Shown here piece after piece: positions 1-8,124 of a stretch of 64,000 bases of DNA. Each line of letters opens with the position of its first letter. Within the stretch, counting starts at the first letter, position 1. The stretch spans positions 310,001-374,000 of the forward strand of contig NZ_JACJSA010000004.1 in the NCBI RefSeq assembly GCF_014697545.1. The letters are read 5' to 3'. A program made the translations under genes and the position numbers. Under the pieces are notes generated by a model, which was not told where the DNA came from, made no database searches, and was given only the letters and a program-made list of their open reading frames with translations. The stretch is from Oscillatoria sp. FACHB-1407. GTDB lineage: Bacteria > Cyanobacteriota > Cyanobacteriia > Elainellales > Elainellaceae.

Positions 1-3000
1 GTGTTGAATTTCTGTGAGCAAATGGTCTGGAGTGATTGGTTTAGCGATGTGTTGCTGAAATCCTGCGGCTAGGGCTTGGAGTTGATCGGTTTTACTGGCG
101 TAGGCAGTCAGGGCGATCGCAGGAACCTGTCCACCCCGCTCCAGTGGCAACTGACGAATTTGGTGCAGAAAATTGTAGCCATCAACATCTGGCATTCCAA
201 TGTCTGCCAGCAAAATGTCGGGTACATCCTGTTGAAAGTGTTTCAGTCCTTCGAGGGCAGAGGCAACGGCAGTAACGGTCGCGCCAGCTTGTTCCAGAAT
301 GAAGGTCACGAGGTCTAAATTATCGGCTTCATCATCCACTACCAGGACTCGTACTCCATCCAAATTGGCGTGGGAGGAGGACGGGAAAGAGTTCATCAGA
401 GCAGGGTCGGGTGCTCCTTTCCAGACGGGTAGAGTTACTGTAAACGTTGCTCCCTGATCTTCGCCCAGGCTCTCGGCTTGAATAATGCCCCCATGCAACT
501 CAACAATGTGGCGGGCGATCGCCAACCCCAAGCCCAGGCCCCCAAATGTGCGGGTAATGCTGCTATCAGCTTGCCGAAAATAGTCAAACACATGGGGCAA
601 GAATTCAGGCTGAATGCCTTTGCCCGTATCTTGAATTTGAATAGAAACGTAGTCTCCAACTCGCTCCAGATAAACGTCAATCTTGCCCTTATGGGGGGTG
701 AACTTGACTGCGTTCGACAACAGATTCCAGATCACCTGCTGGAGTCGCCCAGAATCGCCTAAAACGATGTAATCTTTGAAGGCAAAATGGGTCTGTACCT
801 GAATAGCTTTTGTCTCGGCTGCAAGGCGGATGGTTTCCATGGCCGCCTCAACCGTAGCAGCGAGATTGACCGGACAGGAATTGAGGTTGAGTTTGCCCTG
901 CAAAATCCGCGAAATATCCAACAAGTCTTCGATCAGTTGAACTTGCAATTTGGCGTTGCGCTCAATAGATGCCAGGGCGATCGCCGTTGTGTCAGCATCA
1001 AGTTTGCCTCGCAGCAGGAGTTGTGTCCATCCCAGAATGGGGTTAAGGGGAGTCCGCAGTTCGTGAGAGAGCACTGCCAAAAACTCATCTTTAGCCCGGT
1101 TAGCTGCTTCAGCTGTGGCTCTGGCGCGTTGTTCTGCTTCGTAGAGTTGGGCACGGGCGATCGCCTGGGCACATTGTTGTGCGAGTGTGAGAATGAAGGT
1201 TCTGTCGTCCTCATCAAAAGGTTGCGGGTCAGCAAAGCTAATGCCCATACCGCCAAGGGTGCGCCCACTCACGATTAATGGAATTGTGGCGATCGCCCGA
1301 CTCCCTGTTATGGCGAGAATAGATGCCATCTGCGGAAATTGTTTGAGAATTTCGCGCTCACTTCCCAAAAAGATTGGTTTTTCAGTGCGAACAGTTTCTG
1401 CCAGGGCAATTGGAGCCGTAATCGGGAACTCCTGCCACTCGTCCAGAATCGGTTGAGGATAGCCAACAATTTCAGAGAGTTTTAAGCGACGCGAAGCTGT
1501 CTTCCCTACGACCGGATCGCTCTCTTCGCTCACTAAAACAATGGTGCCTGCTTTAGCACCCAGTGCTGTGATACCCCGCTCCATAATAGCTTTGGCAACT
1601 TGTTTAGGGGTTGATGCTTCGGCTAAAGCCGCTGTGACCCGTTGTAGTTGTCTGGCTCGATTCGCAGAACGGCGCAGTAATTCTTCTGTGTGCGTGCGCT
1701 CGTTTTCAATTCGTTTTTGCTGCGTTACATCAACAGAAATGCCAATAATTCGATCGGGCTGACCGGCTGTATTCCGATAAATTTTGCCCTCACTCCTTAA
1801 CCAGCAGATCACGCCATTGGGTTGAACCACTCGATATTCCACTGTGTAAGGGATTTCTCCAGTGAGAGCACGCGCATTCGTTGCGATAAGATGGGCGCGA
1901 TCGCCTGGATGGACGTGATCGATAAATTCTTCTGCTGTGCCCCGTTGAAATCCCCAAATCTCTCTGGCACTTTCAGAACAAATGACCTCATTTGTTTTCA
2001 CGTCAAAGTCCCAAACTACCATGCGGACTGTGGCAAGAGCTAACTGCAATCGCTCCTCACTTTGCCGTAGTTCTGCTTCTAAACGTCTCCGTTCCAGTTC
2101 ACTTTGTTTGCGATCGGTTATATCTTGAAATACAACAACCGCTGCAACAATCTGTCCTTGTTGGTTCAAAATTGGAGCTGAATTAGCACTCATCACAATG
2201 CGATGACCATCTTCATGGCACCACTCCATCTCTTCATCAGTGATCACCTCACCCGTTCTCAGCGATCGCACTAATGGCATCTCTGTTGAATGATCCTTTT
2301 GCTCACTGGGCGGTGATGAATCATCAGGAGCAAATCGGTGATAGGCATCTAACCCCAGTAATTGCGCACGAGAATAACCCACAATTTGTTCGGCTTGTTC
2401 GTTGGCTAAAACCAACTTGCCAGAAACAGCATCTGCAATCATCACGCCCGCTGGCATCTGTTGTAGAACTGCTTCAAATCGACTCCGTTCAACTTCTAAC
2501 TCATACAGCAATTGTTCTCGTTCAACATCGGCTTGCTTACGCTCAGTGATATCTCGAAAGTAGACCGCAATCCCTTCAGGTGAGGGATAGGCATTCACCT
2601 CCAACCAACGCCCGATGGGCTCCCCATACTCCTCCCAGGACACTGCAATTTGCTCTGTCATGGCTCGATGCATATTGCGATAAGCCATTCCATCAATGTG
2701 ATCGGGAAAGACCTCATTCCAAATGTGCTTTCCCAACAATTGCTCCGGTGTTTTATGCAAGATTTGGGTGGCTGCATGATTGACGTAGGCATAACACCAG
2801 TTGCGATCAATGGCTACAAACGCATCGGAAATGCTTTCAAGAATTGCTACAATTCTTTGTTCTACATCGGGTTTAGAATCTTGTTTAGTGTTAACTGGGT
2901 TGAGATTAGTTGCGTTGAGAAACGTTGGTTCGAGATTGACCTGAGCATTAATTTGTTCGGTATTGAGTTGCATTGGAGGAGGTTCACTCGGTTGGGTGAT

Positions 3001-3219
3001 ATCCTGTTGAGTGGGTTGAGCCTGATATGCTTCCTGCTCAAATGGATCTTGACTGGCAAGGTTACGCGCTAACCGCTCAATCACTTCAGACCGAGAGATA
3101 CTATGCCTTTGTGCGATTTTATTTAGCGATCGCCATGCAGTGCTGGTTAGAGATAGACTAATGCGTTGCTTGTTATCAGCCCAATTACGAATAAACTTGC
3201 CTGTGGCATCGCGCTTCAT
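1..3219 (-). CDS. Hybrid sensor histidine kinase (RHH-like, PAS x3, GAF, HisKA, HATPase, receiver), C-terminus cut by window edge
   Basis: A continuous minus-strand frame of about 1073 codons runs off the left edge. It starts at ATG 3219; an in-frame ATG at 3228 is an alternative. The first ~55 residues (KRDATGKFIRN, then QRISLSLT and ISRSEVIERLA) look like a ribbon-helix-helix segment, an unusual N-terminus for a kinase. Then come three PAS/PAC units (about 120-510, with DITERKQ-type PAC ends), a GAF domain (about 540-690), HisKA with SHELRTP (His 719), an HATPase domain with DTGKGI and GLGLGLAI, and a receiver with VLVVDDE and LADIGMP (phospho-Asp 1006). The receiver's KPI motif is present, so only the last residues are missing. 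The protein is predicted cytosolic, since no membrane segment is visible. It should autophosphorylate and pass phosphate to its own receiver. The ligand and output partner cannot be read from the sequence. Confidence 0.93.
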   Translation of the reverse strand, partial: MKRDATGKFIRNWADNKQRISLSLTSTAWRSLNKIAQRHSISRSEVIERLARNLASQDPFEQEAYQAQPTQQDITQPSEPPPMQLNTEQINAQVNLEPTFLNATNLNPVNTKQDSKPDVEQRIVAILESISDAFVAIDRNWCYAYVNHAATQILHKTPEQLLGKHIWNEVFPDHIDGMAYRNMHRAMTEQIAVSWEEYGEPIGRWLEVNAYPSPEGIAVYFRDITERKQADVEREQLLYELEVERSRFEAVLQQMPAGVMIADAVSGKLVLANEQAEQIVGYSRAQLLGLDAYHRFAPDDSSPPSEQKDHSTEMPLVRSLRTGEVITDEEMEWCHEDGHRIVMSANSAPILNQQGQIVAAVVVFQDITDRKQSELERRRLEAELRQSEERLQLALATVRMVVWDFDVKTNEVICSESAREIWGFQRGTAEEFIDHVHPGDRAHLIATNARALTGEIPYTVEYRVVQPNGVICWLRSEGKIYRNTAGQPDRIIGISVDVTQQKRIENERTHTEELLRRSANRARQLQRVTAALAEASTPKQVAKAIMERGITALGAKAGTIVLVSEESDPVVGKTASRRLKLSEIVGYPQPILDEWQEFPITAPIALAETVRTEKPIFLGSEREILKQFPQMASILAITGSRAIATIPLIVSGRTLGGMGISFADPQPFDEDDRTFILTLAQQCAQAIARAQLYEAEQRARATAEAANRAKDEFLAVLSHELRTPLNPILGWTQLLLRGKLDADTTAIALASIERNAKLQVQLIEDLLDISRILQGKLNLNSCPVNLAATVEAAMETIRLAAETKAIQVQTHFAFKDYIVLGDSGRLQQVIWNLLSNAVKFTPHKGKIDVYLERVGDYVSIQIQDTGKGIQPEFLPHVFDYFRQADSSITRTFGGLGLGLAIARHIVELHGGIIQAESLGEDQGATFTVTLPVWKGAPDPALMNSFPSSSHANLDGVRVLVVDDEADNLDLVTFILEQAGATVTAVASALEGLKHFQQDVPDILLADIGMPDVDGYNFLHQIRQLPLERGGQVPAIALTAYASKTDQLQALAAGFQQHIAKPITPDHLLTEIQH

Positions 3220-3317
3220 GAATAGCATCCGTATACGTACACGGTCTCTTCTATTCAATCGAAGTTTTTTAGAAATGAAAATCTCTCTTAAGGAGGACGA
3301 TGATCGAAAAAGATGAA

Positions 3318-3485
3318 GGATGAGGGATGAGGGATAAAGGATAAAGGATAAAGGATGAGGGATAAAGGATAAAGGATGAGGGATAAAGGATAAAGGATGA
3401 GGGATAAAGGATGAGAGATAAGGGATAAAGGATGAGGGATAAAGGATGAGGGATAAGGGATAAAGGATAAGGGATAAAGGATGAG
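3318..3485. repeat. Heptanucleotide tandem array, 24 units of GGATAAA/GGATGAG
   Basis: Exactly 168 bp can be divided into 24 consecutive 7-bp units, almost all ggataaa, ggatgag or ggataag. The array fills the spacer between the kinase and the ABC exporter. It is the kind of short tandem repeat (STRR) known from filamentous cyanobacteria. Short runs of the same units recur near 11623-11703, 12700-12711, 12843-12912, 21775-21805, 23457-23490 and 47705-47725. Confidence 0.95.
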
Positions 3486-3570
3486 GAACGGAAAACAGGT
3501 AGTCAGGAGATAAAACACTACTTTTCATCTTTTATCCCTTATTGTTCATCCTTGTTTATCCTTCCCCTGC

Positions 3571-5346
3571 TTACCGATCGCCCGTCTGGATGCACCACAA
3601 CGCCGCATAGATGCCTTTAGAGGCTAGCAACTCCTCATGTGTGCCCTGTTCAACAATTTGCCCCTGATCCATCACATAGATGCAATGGCTGTGACGAATT
3701 GTGGAAAGACGATGCGCGATCGCGATTGTAGTCCGATTTTGGGTAATTACCATGAGGGATTTTTGAATCGCGGCTTCGGTTTCGTTATCTACTGCCGAGG
3801 TTGCCTCATCCAGAATCAGAATGGGTGGGTCTTTTAACAAGGCACGGGCGATCGCCAACCGCTGTCGCTGCCCCCCGGAGAGCTTTTGCCCCCGTTCGCC
3901 AACGATGGTGTCATATCCCTGCGGCAAGCCCATAATGAACTCGTGTGCTTCAGCTAATTTCGCTGCCTGGATAATCTCGTCGCGATCGGCGTCAAAGCTG
4001 CCGTAGCCAATGTTCTCAGCGACCGTACCGTGAAACAAAAACACATCCTGACTGACCCAACCGATACAGCGTCGTAAGTCGCGCAAGCTTAAATCTCGAA
4101 TGTCAGTGCTATCAATCAAGATCTGTCCCTGCTGCGGTTCATAAAAGCGCAGCAGCAGCTTCGCTAACGTGCTTTTGCCCGATCCGGTCGCTCCAACAAC
4201 TCCGATATTGGTTCCCGGTGGAATGTGCATCGACAGATCTTTTAATACCGTCTGAAACTCGTTGTAGCCAAAGGTGACATGATTAATCTGCACATCACCT
4301 TTGACTGTCTGAACGGGTAAAGCCTGCTGTCCGGTGGGGATGGCGATCGGCGTATCTAACAACCCCATGGTTCGACGAATGGATGCCATGGCTCGCTGAT
4401 ATTCATCCATGACCTGGCTCAACTCCGTGAAGGGCCACAACAACCGCTGCACAATAAACACGAGAAAACCGTATGTCCCTACCGAGAGGCGACCGTTAGC
4501 GGCTTCAATCCCTCCTAAAAAGAGCGTGGCGGTGAATCCCACCAGGATGACAAACCGGATCGTCGGCACAAAGGCTGCACTCAGGGCGATCGCCCGACGG
4601 TTACTCAAGCGGTATGCCTGACTTTCCTGCATGACGCGATCGCGCTCATAGGCTTCGGTGGTGAAGCTTTTGATCGTGGCGATGCCCGTTAAATTATTGG
4701 CTAACCGACCACTAATCAGCCCACTTTTTTCGCGTACATCGGCATAACGGGGAGCAAGTTTCTTTTGAAAGGCGATCGACCCCCACAAAATAAAAGGAAT
4801 CGGTAACATTGCCCACCACGACACACCAGGAGCCAACGCAATAAAGGTGCTGCCAACAAACAAAATGGTTGTAAAGAAGCGCAAAATGTTATGCGCTCCA
4901 AAGTTGAGAAACCGTTCGAGCTGGTTAATGTCGTCGTTGAGAATGGAGAGCAACATTCCAGAGCTACGGTCTTCAAAGTAGCTCAGCTCCAATTCCTGCA
5001 AATGGCTGTAGACGTCAACCCGCAATTCATGTTGCAGCGTTTGTGCCAGGTTGCGCCAGAGCTTGTTATAGAGATAGTCAAACAGTGACTCAAATCCCCA
5101 AATTGCCAGGGTCAGCAACGACAACACCGTGAGCTGTCCGACAGTACCCGTCACTCCAAAGCGAGCGATTAAGGAATTTTCTTCATTCACGACGACATCA
5201 ACCGCGATCCCAATCAAATAGGGGGGTGCCAGGTCAAAAATCGTGTTGAGGATGGAATAGGTCGTGGCTTGCCACACCTGAGGCTGATGAACCTTGCTAT
5301 AGCGCAATAGACGCAGCAGGGGATGCAGGGAGGAGGTATTTTGCAT
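3571..5346 (-). CDS. ABC exporter, fused permease and ATPase (MsbA/LmrA-like half transporter)
   Basis: This 591-residue protein has the usual half-transporter layout. A six-helix transmembrane domain (about 20-320) is followed by a nucleotide-binding domain (about 350-585). The ATPase domain has Walker A GATGSGKST, the Q-loop in GWVSQDVFLF, signature LSGGQRQR, Walker B ILILDEATSAVD and the H-loop AHRLST. It would act as a homodimer in the plasma membrane and export a lipid, peptide or drug; the substrate cannot be told from the sequence. The length is normal for the family. It stands alone, with repeat-filled spacers on both sides, so no operon partner hints at the cargo. Confidence 0.95.
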   Translation of the reverse strand: MQNTSSLHPLLRLLRYSKVHQPQVWQATTYSILNTIFDLAPPYLIGIAVDVVVNEENSLIARFGVTGTVGQLTVLSLLTLAIWGFESLFDYLYNKLWRNLAQTLQHELRVDVYSHLQELELSYFEDRSSGMLLSILNDDINQLERFLNFGAHNILRFFTTILFVGSTFIALAPGVSWWAMLPIPFILWGSIAFQKKLAPRYADVREKSGLISGRLANNLTGIATIKSFTTEAYERDRVMQESQAYRLSNRRAIALSAAFVPTIRFVILVGFTATLFLGGIEAANGRLSVGTYGFLVFIVQRLLWPFTELSQVMDEYQRAMASIRRTMGLLDTPIAIPTGQQALPVQTVKGDVQINHVTFGYNEFQTVLKDLSMHIPPGTNIGVVGATGSGKSTLAKLLLRFYEPQQGQILIDSTDIRDLSLRDLRRCIGWVSQDVFLFHGTVAENIGYGSFDADRDEIIQAAKLAEAHEFIMGLPQGYDTIVGERGQKLSGGQRQRLAIARALLKDPPILILDEATSAVDNETEAAIQKSLMVITQNRTTIAIAHRLSTIRHSHCIYVMDQGQIVEQGTHEELLASKGIYAALWCIQTGDR

Positions 5347-5420
5347 AGATGCCAGAAGATATCGTCAACAGGGGATTGACAGCCAGGTGCTGAAGCAGAA
5401 TGACATGACGATGGAGTAAA

Positions 5421-5524
5421 TGTAGCTTTGGTCAGAAAGCTGAAAGCAAAGGCATGGCTCAAACCCGGATGCTGGAAAAGCGTCCTGACTCGCCTCTGCC
5501 CCATCGAATGTGGCTACGGCTATA
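5421..5524 (+). repeat. Dispersed ~104-bp element, family A (ends TATAGC...GGCTATA), copy 1
   Basis: The sequence from tgtagctttggtcag to gtggctacggctata is closely matched at 7989-8091 and 26302-26405, and in inverse orientation at 46239-46343. A truncated version lies at 34347-34403. The ends are short inverted repeats (TATAGC/GCTATA), the form expected of a non-autonomous TA-targeting element (MITE). No reading frame is shared between copies. Confidence 0.85.
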
Positions 5525-5573
5525 ATTGCACCTTTCACGGGATCTGTCGTCACCCGATCATCGCACTTAGGAG

Positions 5574-5694
5574 CGTGGATTGAATAAATCTGTAAACTGT
5601 ACGGTCGGGTTTAGCAGGCTCATCTGCACGCTGTAATAGATTGATGGCAAAACCCGCTTGTACCCGATATCGCACTGATTTAATTCCCATTCCG
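5574..5694 (-). repeat. Dispersed ~115-bp repeat, family F, copy 1
   Basis: The reverse complement of this stretch matches 7747-7860 over its length: both share ggaatgggaattaaatca, a 'gttttgcc..aatctatt.cagcgtgcagatg' core and an end rich in ggattta. A related core (gggtttagcaga) also appears near 51390-51415. There is no coding potential. Confidence 0.75.
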
Positions 5695-5988
5695 GTGTTG
5701 CTGAATCTAATGCATGAATTTTGTCGGGGCTTTTCGCGAAACGCCTACAGCCGTTGGCGATCGCCATGGTAGGTTTACACTGTGGCTGATTCGGTATCTT
5801 GCAATGTCATACCGCTTTAAATGGTTTCCAGTGCAAATGCGGACGCTCGTAGGGGCGGGTTTAGCTGTTTACTAACGGCAAACCCAAGCACTTATCTGCA
5901 AAACCTGCCCCTACCGATATCTGTCTTGAACACCATTTGATTTGGTATCAGATGAACCGCTGCGATCGTAGCCGCTAGCTCTTTGCTC

Positions 5989-6291
5989 TTAGCACATCGC
6001 GCAGGAGCCCTCTACCTCAGGCTGTTCAACCGCAACGTGAGACGCAAAGCGGAGATCAGTCCAAACTCCATAGGATTTGTCAGAAGCGGTGATGATAGTT
6101 TGTAGCCCTTGAGTTGCTAACTTACAAGCACAGACAAAAGCGGTCGATCGCTGAGCGGGAATAAAAGCTTCAACCAGTTTGTACAACCTTCCTTGATGAT
6201 TCATGCCCTTGTAAAAACTGCCATCAAAATAAAATGTGAATGGCTTCACAGAATCCTCATGGATGACGGCGGGTAATATCGAAGAGAACAT
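5989..6291 (-). CDS. Small protein of unknown function (100 aa)
   Basis: I do not recognise this family. The 100-residue product has a normal soluble-protein composition. Its N-terminal half is rich in aromatic residues (FTFYFDGSFYKGM), a middle part contains AFVCACKLATQGLQ, and it ends GSCAMC. The cysteine pairs could bind a metal or thiols, but that is inference. No strong ribosome-binding site is visible before the ATG at 6291. It stands alone between two repeat-rich spacers. I favour a real gene because it reads without low complexity in an otherwise non-coding stretch, but a chance frame is possible. Confidence 0.5.
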   Translation of the reverse strand: MFSSILPAVIHEDSVKPFTFYFDGSFYKGMNHQGRLYKLVEAFIPAQRSTAFVCACKLATQGLQTIITASDKSYGVWTDLRFASHVAVEQPEVEGSCAMC

Positions 6292-7031
6292 CAGAGTAAC
6301 TGGGTGATGAGATCATGTATAGCTATCCCAAATGAGCTGTATAGCAAGCGAAGGGTTGATCAGGATAGGGCAAGGGTTCCGCACTGGCTTGGAGCAAAAC
6401 CCATACCTCTCTTGTCTCAACTATCTCGGAAGTTGCTACAAGTGCAAACTGGTTATCTCAGAACCGAGAACAGGGCACTTGCTCAATGGATTAGCAAGAC
6501 AAATGGTTATAGACCTCATCATCTTATGTAAATTTTGTTTAAGCATCAGCGTCATGGCTTAGAACGCTGTAATTCAGTCAGCAGATGCGCGTAATTACAG
6601 AAAACCCTCTTTCAAGACCTCTAAAGGGAGTGCTAGATTAACTATCTGCCTTAATGGGAATAGTTTTTCCTTTACAAATTTTTCCTTTACAATTTATTAA
6701 CAGTCATTTAGTTATTGTTAACTCATCCGATATTGGTAAGGAAATAGTCGGATTTGTATAGGAGAGAACAAAACACTCGTGTTTTGGGTTCTGCTTTTAT
6801 CTATTTTGGACTGAAGCAGTTGGAGCAGTCGGGGTGCTAGTAACTTATAGCTAATTTTCTATGGCAACTGAGGAGTTGGTGAAGACGGGGTACAGAGGCA
6901 GAACTCCTGGCTAGGGGCGCAGTCTCCATACCCCCCTTGTCTCAACTATCTCGATAGCTATATATATCTCGTAGAAACTAATAATCGGTCGGCCAATACC
7001 TAAAGAGGATTCATCTCAAGGAACTGCAACT
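6292..7031. other. Intergenic region of 740 bp with degenerate family B repeats; probable leader of the comFB-like gene
   Basis: The stretches at 6385-6440 and 6875-6960 share 'cccttgtctcaactatctcg'-type wording, and the second resembles the family B element seen at 9895-10001. AT-rich sequence at 6660-6720 probably carries the promoter of the downstream gene, but I cannot assign boxes safely. No gene is supported. Confidence 0.6.
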
Positions 7032-7730
7032 ATGGGGGCATACAAGAATGCAATGGAAGTGCTGGTTGAAGAGGAAGTTGACCGTCAGGTAAAAGCCTTG
7101 CCTGCTCGTTCAACGGTATACATCAATCGATTAGAGCTAGTTGCCTACGCTCTAAACCAATTGCCGTCTCTTTATGCGACTAGCGAGAGAGGATTTGACT
7201 ACCAGCTACAACGGGGTCGCTCTAAGTTTCAAGAACAGATTACTCAAGCGGTACGGCGTGCCCTGGCTGCAATTCGTCGAGATCCCATTCGCACCTATGC
7301 TCCGCTGCAAGCTCCCCATCAGTCTGCTCCATTGCGTGAAGTGCTACACGAGCTACGACTGTTGTTGAAAAATGACAAAGTTGACTGGGAAACGTTACCC
7401 AAAGAGGTGGAGCGTGCCTTATCCACCCAACGCCCACCCCAACAGAAAGGCATGACCTGGGATGCACGGTACGAGGCAACTACTCACAGCTACCCCAATC
7501 GACGAGTGCCCCCTGCTTTACGTCATCCCAACTATGCCACAGATAATACGGTAATTGATTCTCCTGTCACTCAGTTGCAGTCTCCACCGCCACCTCCCCC
7601 AAGTTATCGCCCTGCACCTCGACCCAACCAGGATGCAGCGAAGCGAGTCAATGCCAATCGGTATGACGCGCCTGAAACAGAGGCTCCAGCTTCAGAATAT
7701 GGCTGGGATGACCCGTTCTACAACATCTAG
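7032..7730 (+). CDS. ComFB-family protein with proline-rich tail
   Basis: The first ~100 residues match the late-competence ComFB family: NAMEVLVEEEVDRQ, then INRLELVAYALNQLPSLYAT and the FQEQITQAVRRAL helix. In cyanobacteria ComFB-like proteins are reported to bind cyclic dinucleotides and to affect pilus-linked behaviour; that is family knowledge, not shown here. After about residue 140 the protein becomes low-complexity, with a PPPPPP run near 187 and a C-terminal acidic/aromatic patch (YGWDDPFYN). Bacillus ComFB is far shorter, so the tail is an extension. The ATG is preceded by AAGGAACTGCAACT, a fair ribosome-binding site. It is monocistronic with repeats on both sides. Confidence 0.88.
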   Translation: MGAYKNAMEVLVEEEVDRQVKALPARSTVYINRLELVAYALNQLPSLYATSERGFDYQLQRGRSKFQEQITQAVRRALAAIRRDPIRTYAPLQAPHQSAPLREVLHELRLLLKNDKVDWETLPKEVERALSTQRPPQQKGMTWDARYEATTHSYPNRRVPPALRHPNYATDNTVIDSPVTQLQSPPPPPPSYRPAPRPNQDAAKRVNANRYDAPETEAPASEYGWDDPFYNI

Positions 7731-7746
7731 CAGCGCAACAGCTTTA

Positions 7747-7860
7747 GGAATGGGAATTAAATCAATTTGATATTGGGTAGGTTTTGCCGTGAAATCTATT
7801 GCAGCGTGCAGATGGGTCTGCTAAGCCCACCTGTATAGGTTGTGGATTTAATTGATAACG
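7747..7860 (+). repeat. Dispersed ~115-bp repeat, family F, copy 2
   Basis: This is the forward copy of the repeat whose reverse complement lies at 5574-5694. It begins with ggaatgggaattaaatca directly after the stop of the comFB-like gene and ends in tgtggatttaattgata. Confidence 0.75.
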
Positions 7861-7988
7861 TCAGTTCGGTTTAAAGGCCCGGCGAATGAATTCGCGGCTA
7901 CTAGAGCGAAGTCCGCCGACGCGACTCCGAGAAGATGCAGGATTTGACGAACTGACGCAGGTCGGTTTTGCTCCTATAGTTGCGGTTT

Positions 7989-8091
7989 TTTAGCTTTGGT
8001 CAGAAGGCTCAGGACAAAGGCTACGGCTCAAACCCTGATTCCAGGGGAGCCGTCTGACTCGCCTCCTCCATCGAATGTGGCTATGGCTATA
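7989..8091 (+). repeat. Dispersed ~104-bp element, family A, copy 2
   Basis: It has the same order of blocks as the copy at 5421-5524: tagctttggtcag at the left, ctgactcgcctcc in the middle and gtggctatggctata at the right. It lies immediately downstream of the DICT kinase. Confidence 0.85.
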
Positions 8092-8124
8092 ACCGCCAAA
8101 ATCCCTACCCTGAACTCAGGTAAC

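Larger units (their letters stand above)
5347..5988. other. Intergenic region of 640 bp made largely of dispersed repeats
   Basis: Besides repeat families A and F the stretch holds an imperfect copy of the palindrome GCGTTTCGCGAAACGC at about 5728-5745. Better copies are at 29740-29759, 51481-51496 and 60458-60473. It also has a 'taccgctttaaatgg ... ccatttgatttggtat' inverted pair at about 5810-5950. I see no supported gene here. Confidence 0.7.

Noticed and set aside
3318-3485. Possible CRISPR array here or at 43342-43517 and 62582-62812
   Set aside because: Units are directly adjacent with no spacers, and no cas gene is in the window.
3288-3518. Minus-strand frame encoding a Pro/Ser/Leu-rich 76-residue peptide
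   Set aside because: It is translated entirely from the 24-unit heptamer array; there is no start context or non-repeat sequence.
6304-6562. Two overlapping plus-strand frames of about 75 codons
   Set aside because: They contain the 'cttgtctcaactatctcg' repeat wording also found near 6940 and have no family pattern.
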